Shown here one piece after another: positions 1 through 10,053 of a stretch of 64,000 nucleotides of DNA; within the stretch, counting starts at the first letter, position 1, and every line of letters starts with the position of its first letter. The stretch spans positions 1-64,000 of the forward strand of contig WNNJ02003173.1 of the NCBI GenBank assembly GCA_012934845.2. The letters run 5' to 3'. The stretch is from Pomphorhynchus laevis. Its lineage: Eukaryota > Acanthocephala > Palaeacanthocephala > Echinorhynchida > Pomphorhynchidae. The position numbers and the translations under genes were made by a program. The notes under the pieces are model-generated. The model saw only the letters and a program-made list of their open reading frames with translations, was not told the DNA's origin and did not search any database.

Positions 1-3000
1 AATGTATTCAAAATACGCGAAAAGTTGTTAGAAGTTTGACGATCTATTTGTTCTACTAACAAAATCTATTCGTTTAGTTACAACGATATTTGTCACGAGA
101 GAAAGTTATCTCCGATCTAATAACGTCATACTGTACTTTATTGAGTGACGGGGAAGCTGAAGTTCGATCAGTTTCTGCCACTAAGCTTAAAGGTACATTA
201 ATGTTATCAATAATGTGTAATTTGGGGTTAGAATTTTGTGAGCTTATTCCGGAAAGTGATCGTATTGATTTGATAATCAATAAGATAGTCCCACATATTG
301 AGAATCTTGCTTCGGATGCAAATCAGCACGTAAAGGTTTCGCTGGCCTCTGTGGTAATGGGATTGGCGCCAATTGTTGGAAAAGCAAAGTAAGTGTTTAT
401 TATAACATTGCTTATTTGTAATGTTCGGTACTGTAGTAATTTTTATCTAAAAGCAGATCAGACATTTGTATGATATAAAGATCATCTCAAAATCATTTAT
501 GTTTTGTAACGTGCTTATATACTAAATGTACGCAAGCTGACCTTTGTCAGCTAGCGTGCATTATTAAAATTACATAGTTCAATTGACTCCACATAAACCG
601 TTAAACATTTATTTGAATTCACATAGTTACTCAATCCATGTATACACTTGACCCCACGTAATCACTTGACTCAACGTAGTCATTTGACTCTACGTGTTCA
701 CTTGACTTCAAGTATTCATTTGACTTCACGTAGTCACCTGACTCCACATATTCACCGGACCTCACGGAGTCACCTGACTCCACTTATTCACTTGACGCCA
801 GTCACTTGACTCCACACTTAGTCACTTGACTTCACGTATTCATTTGACTCAACGTGTTCACTTGACTCCACGTAGTCGTTCGACTGCACGTAGTTACTTA
901 ACTCCACGTATTTATCTGAATCCATATAGTCACTTGACTCCACATATTCACTTGATTTCACATAATCACTTGTCTAAACCTATTCATTTGACTGCACGTA
1001 TTCACTTGACTTAACGTATTCATTTGACTCCATGTATTCATTTGAATTCGTATAGTCAATTAACTTCATGTATTCACTTGACTCTACGTATAAATTTCAC
1101 TCCACGTATACATTAGACTATTAAATAAATAGTATACGATCGCATATCAATTCACTCTACGTATACATTTGATTATTAAATGTCTTTTTTTAAAGATAAA
1201 CTCGTTTAACTCATTGTGTAATGAGTTATATTCTATTTTTAAGACTGTTTATTACCCATTTGTGTTTGATATTACTTATTTGTGTTCATATAGTTGATTT
1301 GTTGCTCGACTTTAAAAAATGACCAAAATAAGTCATATAATTTGAATGTAACGAAATTTTTGAAAAGGCAATAAAATATTATAAAATATTGATATTTATA
1401 TTTAGGATTTATTTTTAATATTTATGTGCATTTATGATTTATAAATAATCATAAATATATTTTATTTTACCACAAAATATCGAGAATATTTTGCATTATT
1501 TTAGCTGCAAGTTTAAAATTTCTGATTGAATTGAAAATTTTGATGTTAGCTATAAAGATGATAGTGAATATCAATCATTTCAAGTTCATAAATATATTTT
1601 TTAATGTTTGAAATCAATAAATTATAATTAATTTTTTTAATAAAAAATCACGGTGTTGTATTTTCAAAACAAAATAAATCTTTGGTCTTGAAGCAAGTAA
1701 TGTTTAAATGATAAAGCACAATTTAAACCACTAAAGTCAACTTAGTGTATCGCCTTATTCTTCAAATAGAAAAAACTAAGAATATTACCAACCAAAATAT
1801 AGAAAATTATCGGCAACAATTATTTTACCCTTTTCATTTGATGTATTTTAAGTAATCTGTTTGTTTATATTAATCACAGACTATAATTTAATTTTGGTAT
1901 TTATAAGCATTTTAACTTTATTGCAAGATAGAGTGGTTCCATTTTCTTTCGATTTTTGCCACTAATGAATTTTGGAATTGAGTAACATCTATTTTACACA
2001 GGGACTTCTTCGGTTATATCCATAACCAGAACGGTCACTGTTAATTTTTATTATCTAAAAAATTGTTTATGTTTCAAAATGTCAATAGTAAGTTAATAGC
2101 AAAATTAATTTTATAATGTAAAATTCTTTATAATATTGTGATAATGTTTTATATTTTATGTTATATTTTAGATTACAATATTATATTTTAAATTACAATT
2201 ACATAAATGTTTCGTATTTTATTATGCAGGAGGTCGTTAACTTGACATTTATTTCGATTTATAATGTTATTTTAATAAAATTTAACTAGAACGATAGACC
2301 ACCTTTTACCAATTTACTTAACCGAATTAAAAGATGAATGTGCGGACGTTCGCCTCAATATAATATCCAGTCTTGGCTCTGTTAACGAAGTCATAGGTGT
2401 TCGCCAGTTATCACAAAGTCTTATGCCAGCAATTATAAACCTTGCAGAGGATACAAAATGGAGAGTCCGTCTGGCTATTATCGAATTTATTCCTCTTCTA
2501 GCCACACAATTGGTAATTTCTATTAATCGTTAATAATTGGTAATCTGTAATTTTTATTAAACTATTATATAGATTATATAAGATTATTTTAATATTATTA
2601 ACAGATATAAGATATAATATTATTTTATAATGTTAAAGTAGAATCAATATTATACTGTAGTATACTAGAGTGAACTAATATGCTATTAGTATACTATAAT
2701 ATATTATAGTACACTAATAGTATACTATAATATACTGTTATATTATAATATATTAATACTATTATATTAAAATATAATATTAAAGTAGAATTTTAATCAC
2801 TTAACAACTTTGTAGATTGCCTTACATGCGCTTCAACAGCGATACACTAAAGTGTGGCTCAAACTCCACTTATTGCAAATATCACATGTACCATACTGTA
2901 TTAAATAGAGATTCTAGACAAAAGGAAATCAAGTTTTTATGTTGCATGTAATTCATGTAATATAATCAGTTATAGTTAGTACTGAATTATAACAAAATAA

Positions 3001-6000
3001 CAAACATTTACAGTTATATAAGGCTTTATTTTGTTCTTACAGCATAATCCATTTGTTGCGATTATTCCTTATTAGTAATTATTATTCTTATTACTTAAGA
3101 GTAATTCCTTATTCTGACTAATGAAAACTTTGATAAACTTTAAATCAAGTATGTAAATGTTTTTACTAAACAAAAGTATTAAACTAAGATTATTAAAGAA
3201 GGTAGTCAGCTAGTTTAAGCAATTTTTGTCCACACTTTATGTTGAAATTGTTCATAAAGCTCTGAATATGAAGCTTTTGCCAACTTGATTCTAGTTTATT
3301 TTAACATTCGTTGATTTTAAAAATGAATTTCAATTAGTTAATTGAAAATTTTTTAATATATTTATCATCGAACTTAGACGAATTTTTAACTGATCAAGAC
3401 AGAGACAGGATAGAAGTTTTATTAAAATCGTATTTTCAATAATTTTATTATGATAATTATCAGGATAAAATTATATGAGGATTACCATATCGCAAAAGTT
3501 TTAACGATTATTTATGCCCTCTTTTTTTTATCAAAACATCAAACTAAAATTCACAATGAACAACAGAATGAACAAAAAACAACAACAGACATAAAAACAT
3601 AAAAGCAAGAACAATGGCAAAAAAGTACTATTAAAAACAAAATTAATTGTAAAATTGATTATAAACATTAACGAATTTTAAATAATGAATAAACTACAAA
3701 TTACAATTCCAAAATATTTGTTATTTAATCAATATCGGGTTAATTATAAAGCATCAATTTATCATAATTTTTGCATAAAAATGCTTCTTTTATTTTACGT
3801 TCAATAACTTTATTCTTCACCGAAATCACTTTACTTCTTTCAAGCCCTTTTTATAATCATTATTTACGGAATGGTCTATAACATCCCCTGATTTAATTTT
3901 TTTAACATAATGTTTATGTTGACTAATACGGTTTGATAAACCCTATCCCAATTTATATATATACTCTATCATAATCATCACAAGTTATTTGATATACAAT
4001 ACCATATTTTTTGTATTGTGGTTTGCGTTTAAATATATTTTTATTTTTTGTCATTTTTCAATTATAAAAACTACATTATTTCTGTCATTACCAGAACATT
4101 TTTCATGTTTAACTATTTTACTGTTCCATCTATCATCAATATATAGTACACCCATATATTTTATCTCTAGTTGAGGTCCTTTAAGTTTATTTGTAACGCT
4201 GTTCCCTTTGAAATGAAACGTTTTAATAGCTTAAATAGGAAATCCACTACGTAGCAGATTTCTACTGATCATATCATCTCTTCCCTTCTGATAATACCAG
4301 ATCAAATTGCCTTCAATCTCAAAAAAGTATAGAAGCTGCCGAAATCTTCCACTTTTTAGGAATGTTACTTCAATCTCAATATTGAAATACTTGTTAACCT
4401 TTTGTGAAACAGTTTCTACCATGTATGTAGAATATCTAAATATATTTACACCAAGGAAATATAGCAGACCATATTTTTCGTCTGTTAAAGTCAAATTAAT
4501 ATTTTTTCTTCGTTATTTAGTCCATCCAAGATGCAATCTGGGCCTAATAGTTTCATCAAAAGAATGAATGCTTCATCGTCATACCTAAGCCAAGTATGTA
4601 TTTCGTCTCTTATAAATCTGTTGATTTTTATTTTATGAAATAACTTCGCAAGCACTGGATCAAGGGGATTACCCATTGATATACCGTCAACTTGTTCCCA
4701 CATTTCATTTTAAAAAGGAAATATATGTTTGTGGTGCATAATTTCAGCAAGGTCTTACTATCCTCAAAAGCAAATTGTTTCCCAAATAATGTATCAAAAA
4801 GTAATTTAGATGCTAACTGTATAGTCTCCAAAAAAAGGAACTTTTGTGAACAGAGATTCAGCATACATTGGGAGCATTATTTTACAAGAGATGTCAGTAT
4901 CATTTCGTACATAAGGAAAATGTTCATTGCTCAATTTTTTATTAAGTGCCCCAGCTATATACTTGATAATCACATATGAATAGGTGCTTACGTTGCCATT
5001 ATTAGTCGGATAGAATGTACCAGTTTATGAATTTTATAGATATCTATACATTAATCCACGATTTGAGTTTTTCGAAATAAACCTATTTATCAGCGAATCA
5101 CTTATTTTTTCTTCAAATAATCGTTTGAACTTCCACAATATGGTAATAATCATATAACTAGCAATTTAAAAACTGTTTTATATAATTTTATCCTGATAAT
5201 AGCAGTAAGCTATAGAAAATTCGATTTCAATAAAAAATATTATATTTACTTTCATTTTTGATCAGTGAATAATTTATATGACAGAACAACAAATTTATAA
5301 CTTCAATTATAACGTAATCAAATTCAATTATCATTTAAATCAAATACAAATATAAAATCGTTTGAATTAAATAACATAATATAAGAAAATCTGTGTTCTG
5401 ACTGCTTGAAAACATTATTTATTTAGGGAGCCGAGTTCTTCAATGACAAATTGCATTCTCTTTGTATGTCTTGGCTGACTGATAGCGGTATGTGCTACAA
5501 ATTTGATGTTTGTAATGTAAATTTCAAACAGTGTTTGCGATTCGAAACGCCGCAACTAATAATTTGGCTCGTTTGACATCCACATTTGGCAAAGGATGGG
5601 TAGAAAAAACTGTTATTCCAAAGGTGGTGGAGATGGCAAACGACGGAAATTACCTATATCGTATGACTGCTATATATTGCATTAACGTAAGTATGGAATT
5701 TGTCAATAGATTCGAAATTATATATAATGTTTCAGATATTGAGTTAGAAAATGATGTTTAACATATAACCTGGTCAATATTCAAGTATAAAACAATGAAT
5801 ATATTTGTCATTAAAGCTTTGTCTAACATTGAATATCATGTACTGTTTTTTATTGAGGTTTTTAAGCAACGTGTATCGTTATGTATAGATTTATTAGTAA
5901 ATCTAATTATTTATTAAAATAGATTTATTATTATTCTCGCGATTTTAATTTGCCAGTATTTTCCTCATTTTTTGTAAAAGTGTTAGCGATTTGTTTCCGA

Positions 6001-8648
6001 CACTCGATCGGCTGCTTACTAATATAATCATAATATCGAGCATCTTAAAGTAGATAATTTCCTAAGTGTGTATTTTAGAAGTGTTTATTAAATAAGTAAA
6101 AAAATCCTCATGATTGTCTAATCATGAGGATTATTATTATTCTAATCATGCTTATATATAAAATATAAAATAAATATAAAATATAATACATTAAATAATG
6201 AAATTATTTAATGTATTTATTTATTTATTTATTTATATTATGTATTTTTTAATTTATTTCAAATGTCTAATAAAATATTATTAAAAATTTATTTTTATGG
6301 ATGCATAATAAACAATATGTTTTGTATTACAATAAGGTAAACTAAATAATCGAATTTCCTCAGAGGAAATATGTCAATATCATGTATTTTACCCTACTGT
6401 TATGTTGGATCAACGAATAAAGGTCGAATTATGATAACATAACAGTTCCTCCTGATTACTTCTGTACGTTATTCTGATACATCGTCTATTATCTATTACT
6501 CAATCCATAAAAATTGATTTTCATTTTAAATTTTAATTTTAAAGTCAAACTTGAAATGAATTATATGAAATATTGTATAAAAATTATTTATTATTAATTC
6601 TATTTATTTTATTTTTTATTCATCATTGTTTGATTTATAAATAATTTAATATACGTAGACTCAGTTACATGATCTGATGTTTAAATTGCTGAAATCTGTT
6701 TAAATGAAAATTTACGCCGATAAGTCTTAGAAAATGCTTTATTCATTCCATAATTAAAGATAAAAATCAAATATGCAGTGTCAATATTTATTTTCGATCA
6801 AGTAATCTTTAATAAATATTGATCAGAATAAATAAAATGAATCAAATGAACAGAGTGGAATGGCTGCATTAAAAATTTAAGTGAAAATGTGAAATGAAAT
6901 AATTATTGCTATGCAGAGATCCGCTTAGTCCCATCCTCTTTCCATTTTTGTTCACAACTTACCCTCCCATTATCGAAATAAATGCCGATCAATTACTTGG
7001 CGAACAGTTTTACTGTGTATCTATTACTCAATTCATAAAAATTGACTTTTATTTTCCATTTCAATTTTAAATTTAAACTTGATTTGAATTATATGAAAAT
7101 TCAAGTTAATTAATATATATAATTTAATTTTAAATTAAATTATATAAAAATTATTTAATTATTTGAATTTTGATTTGTAATATAATATAATATATTATAT
7201 ATTATATTATATATAATATATATAATATATTTATAATTATAATTCATTTGCGGAATTACTGATAGTTCGTTTTATGTATCGATGGACATTTTGTAAAGGC
7301 GACTACGTAAATAGATAAGATAGGCTCAATTTGCTTGACGTTTGAAAATGTATTTTTTTGGAGTTAATGTACAAATATATTCTGAAGAAATACTTTTTGT
7401 GTAGATATTTCCGGACCTCTTCGACTAACTTGTATTTTAACTGGCTATATAATAGCTTCAGCTATCATGTCGCATTACGACAGAAAGCATGCTGTCCAGA
7501 CAACTCCACAGAGCGGGACTCATCAGTGGACGTCTCTGTATCATCGTTGTTTCGTCCCTCAGCATGCACTATATTGACGATACACATGGTGGTCCTCCAT
7601 CAGATTGAAATGAGTCATTGAAATCGTCTTGTTGGTAGTCGGTTGAATTTCATTTTGTTGAGCAATGTCTCAACATTTGGACCACGAAATTTATTCGTGG
7701 TCCAAATTTATCGACCACCATGGTCGATAAATTTATCCATTTATCGACCATGGTGGTCCACGATACACATGGACCACCATGTGTATCGTCAATATAGTGC
7801 ATGCTGAGGGACGAAACAACGATGATACAGAGACGTCCACTGATGAGTCCCGCTCTGTGGAGTTGTCTGGACAGCATGCTTTCTGTCGTAATGCGACCTG
7901 ATAGCTGAAGCTATTATGTAGCCAGCTAAAATACAAGTTAGTCGAAGAGGTTAATTAATTTCAATCTAATTAATACATTTTTGATTTACTTACTTTTATA
8001 CAATAAGAATATATTTTATAAGAATATATTGTTATATTTGTAATTATTTATTAGTAATTGTATTTATGAGTTATTATTTATTATTTAGTTATTTCTATTT
8101 TATTTTTAATATATAAATAGTACAAAATACGTAATATATACGTTGTATATATTACGTATTTTTATGGTCAAATCATAAAAATTGACTTTTAATTTTAATT
8201 TTAATTTTAAATTTTTAATTGATATAAATTATAGAAAATCGTATAAACAATTATTTATTATTTAATTATTTGAATTTTTTAGCATTATTTTCAATTGATT
8301 AATAGTATAAAATATGTATAATCAATATGCTTATCTGATTTATGTTTTTCGATGTAGACATTAAGTCATTCAGTGGATAATCGATTTTTCGAGCAAACCT
8401 TTCTTCCTATTTTACTGAATTTCGTAAAGGATCACGTTGCAAACGTTCGTTTTAATCTGGCTAAAAGTCTCGGTTATTGTCGCAATAGTCTTTCAGAAAG
8501 GTAAGTTACAATTCAGTTAGTTATTTATTTTTGTACATTATTTTTCAGTACTAAAACTGAAGTTGTTAAACCTTTGCTTGATAAACTGATGCAGGATGCT
8601 GATTTTGATGTTCGCTATTTCGCTGATATAGCTTTACAAGGTTACTAG
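1..8648 (+). CDS. PPP2R1A: PP2A scaffold subunit A, C-terminal half (5' partial)
   Basis: This is the HEAT-repeat scaffold that holds the catalytic and regulatory subunits of protein phosphatase 2A in cytosol and nucleus. Exons that join in frame are 1-33, 78-192, 232-388, 2290-2512, 5427-5487, 5532-5686, 8358-8500 and 8549-8648. Together they are 987 nt, or 328 codons plus TAG. The product follows the animal A subunit almost without gaps: [89 protein letters not shown]. It starts in about the middle of the protein, so the first repeats lie upstream of the window. Four introns are 44, 39, 44 and 48 nt; three are 1901, 2914 and 2671 nt and full of repeats. All junctions are GT-AG and phases match. 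The gene looks functional. Alpha or beta paralogue cannot be told, so the symbol is by family. Confidence 0.95.
34..77 (+). other. 44-nt intron with TACTAAC branch point
   Basis: The donor is GTTTGA and the acceptor TTTAG, with a yeast-like branch site CTACTAAC at 53-60. Removing it joins ...EKLLE to LQRYLS..., which lines up with the animal A-subunit sequence DKFTELQK without a gap. Confidence 0.8.
193..231 (+). other. 39-nt in-frame intron of the PP2A-A gene
   Basis: GTACAT...GTTAG, 39 nt, contains no stop in the reading frame. Read through, it would add 13 residues ([13 protein letters not shown]) between SATKLK and EFCELI. The family has K-E directly joined here (HKVKEFCE in vertebrates), so the segment is an intron rather than coding. 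Confidence 0.85.
570..1175. repeat. 18-bp minisatellite in PP2A-A intron 2
   Basis: About 33 diverged head-to-tail units of 18 bp with a consensus near CACTTGACTCCACGTATT. The period is exact enough to give translated runs with a six-residue repeat (xxHLTP). Units have drifted by substitution more than by indel. Confidence 0.9.
1176..2289. other. AT-rich intron remainder
   Basis: The rest of PP2A-A intron 2. Only AT-rich sequence is visible; no coding or named repeat was recognised. Confidence 0.6.
2513..3414. other. AT-rich start of PP2A-A intron 3
   Basis: Contains a run of imperfect TAGTATACTATAATA repeats at about 2650-2790. Otherwise it is AT-rich with nothing recognised. Confidence 0.6.
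3420..3480 (-). ncRNA. Decayed hammerhead-like motif, distal end of PLE-1
   Basis: On the minus strand: CTGATAA (3463-3457), a short AT stem, then GAAA (3437-3434). The order and spacing match the PLE-2 hammerheads, but one core base (CTGATGA to CTGATAA) and the helix III pairs have changed. Confidence 0.55.
5181..5238 (+). ncRNA. Degenerate hammerhead motif, proximal end of PLE-1
   Basis: CTGATAA at 5193-5199 is followed by the stem TAGC/GCTA around AGTAA, then GAAA (5215-5218) and AUUC. This is the same plan as the PLE-2 termini. One core base differs and two extra bases precede GAAA, so it is probably inactive. Confidence 0.6.
5943..6135 (+). repeat. ~190-bp repeat shared with AIMP1 intron 2
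   Basis: Nearly the exact reverse complement of 21,240-21,431. It ends in the palindrome CCTCATGATTGTCTAATCATGAGG. Homology stops sharply at ATTTTAATTTG, which gives clean element edges. No coding capacity. Confidence 0.85.
6340..6680 (+). repeat. Rep-1 dispersed element
   Basis: One copy of the commonest repeat family of the window. The core is a GC-richer part with GAGGAAATA...ATGATAACATAACAG and TTCCTCCTGAT. An AT tail follows with TTATTCTGATACATCGTC, CAATCCATAAAAATTGA and GTAGACTCAGTTA. The ends of the core (TCATCAGAGGAA and TTCCTCCTGATGA) are inverted relatives, which suggests a fold-back or MITE-like element. Confidence 0.8.
6890..7260 (+). repeat. Rep-1-related copy, core diverged
   Basis: The AT tail (TATTACTCAATTCATAAAAA and following) is clearly Rep-1. 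The preceding 110 bp are only weakly similar to the core. Confidence 0.5.
7385..7955. repeat. Large fold-back element with ~190-bp arms
   Basis: About 7405-7600 and 7770-7950 are inverted copies with very high identity. They run from the segment at CTTCGACTAACTTGTATTTTA to the segment at GATACACATGGTGG. Between them lie nested palindromes on ACCACCATGG and TCGATAAATTTAT. Open frames on both strands here are by-products of the palindrome. The arms hold a GAAAC...CTGATGAG motif (see findings). Confidence 0.9.
8090..8345 (+). repeat. Rep-1 tail fragment
   Basis: Contains the Rep-1 tail (TCATAAAAATTGACTTTTA, TTATTTAATTATTTGAATTT) without the GC-richer core. It ends 13 bp before a PP2A-A exon. 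Confidence 0.55.
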
Positions 8649-10053
8649 GCTTTTAAGTAAACTTATTTACAATTACGTTTTTTAGAAATCAATGATCACT
8701 CTGGCTAGAAGAGATATTTACAATACATTTTATATTAATTTACAAAATTACTGTCTACTTTCAATTTAAACATCGAGTTTGTTTAATTTTGATATAATTA
8801 TTCAATGATTTCCTTAGACAATTTGTCAATTTGCGGATTCATATGTTCTCAGCTGACCAATGATTTGGGTTTTTGTTAAAATATAATAACTTTGAATAAA
8901 TTTAATGTTTTGATATTTAATAGAAATATTTTGTTGTGATTTATAAGCTTTTACAATATGGCAAACGGTAAAATCCTATATTCTCTCGATGTACCTCAAA
9001 ATCATTTTAAATATTTTAGAAATTTTGTTTATTTTAAAAATTGGAATTTTTTTTTAAATTGGTTAAAAGTTTGCAACAGAAAGCTGTTGCATATGCTCGC
9101 ACAGAATATACTGTCGATGTACGTGACTGAAACTCCTTGTCTTGTGCGCAATTAGTTGAAATACGACAGCTCCCTTACATATGTCCCTATATAAAGTCCA
9201 AATTCTAGCCTATGTAACTTTTGTCATTTTTGCTATCAAACTATTTTGTATCTTATATTTTGTATTTCGATATTTATAAATAAAACTAAATTACCTTTAA
9301 CAATTAACTTTATTGTAAATTAACACTAAAGCTAAGAGACTAAGATGCCACGGAGTTGCAGCAATTCTATATTATGTGAATGTTGATATCGATGATTTAT
9401 AATATTTCTTAAGTACTCTTATAAAGTTTGATCTATAAGCATCCCTCGGTTATTTCAGGATTTAACTGAATTTAATTTCAACTTTCTGAATTTAACTTTA
9501 CGATTTGTGCTTGTCCTCATTACAATCATGAGTAACGCCACGTGCTTCAAACACTTTAATCATCATTTGAAATTTCCTTCCTACTTTGTATTAAACAAAT
9601 ATAGATTAATATTTTTATCTGCAACAGTTCCCATTTACGATTAGTTTATTGTGTGCGAAAACAAATATATTTATTACATGTTTTTTGAAAGCTAATGTAC
9701 CGGCAGGTACATTATCACAGAGCTCGTTCAAAAGCAATCAAATGTACTGACACAATTCAACTTCAATAATAAATAGCAACATTTCATATTCTGAAATAAA
9801 TACTTTCACGTCTGCTTCCTTTGATGAATTAGTATCATTTGTGCGGTCAAAACCATTGCAATGTCGAATGCTTTGTTCTGCATGTAGAAAGCCATTTTAA
9901 GCTTATTGTAGTAAGGTAAGATATAATGTTTTAACTAAAAATGATGAAAGATTAATCGAATTTATCTGTGAAAAGATGAAGGATCAATTATGGATATAAT
10001 ATTAATTAAGGATTAAGAATTAATAATTGCCTTATCTTATAATTTCATTGTAG
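8649..10053. other. Spacer between PP2A-A and fumarase
   Basis: AT-rich. An AATAAA-like signal lies near 8896. A small hairpin GTACCGGCAGGTAC is at about 9698. No gene or known repeat was recognised. It should hold the fumarase promoter. Confidence 0.6.

Larger units (their letters stand above)
3415..5250 (-). mobile_element. PLE-1, degraded Penelope-like element (RT then GIY-YIG)
   Basis: A Penelope-like retroelement on the minus strand inside PP2A-A intron 3. Reading from high to low coordinates, the reverse transcriptase is seen at 4864-4231, with [16 protein letters not shown] (palm motif), RYDDEAF and [10 protein letters not shown]-terminal GIY-YIG nuclease follows at about 4010-3790 ([17 protein letters not shown]). 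The element is bounded by inverted terminal repeats with hammerhead-like motifs at about 3420-3480 and 5181-5238. The gene is spread over several frames with internal stops, so it is an old copy. It belongs to the same subfamily as PLE-2 in the AIMP1 gene, whose GIY-YIG segment is closely similar. Confidence 0.85.

Noticed and set aside
826-1014. Open frame with repeated xxHLTP residues
   Set aside because: It is the translation of the 18-bp minisatellite in an intron; the period creates the pattern.
7808-7851. Functional hammerhead in the fold-back element
   Set aside because: Core bases and helix II are present, but only 23 nt separate GAAA from CTGATGA, too few for helices I and III. It is kept only as a pattern worth testing.
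7358-7936. Open frames on both strands around 7.4-7.9 kb
   Set aside because: They mirror each other because of the fold-back and have no family similarity.
1-8648. PP2A-A as a processed or broken pseudogene
   Set aside because: All eight exons join in phase, keep the family motifs and have consensus splice sites.
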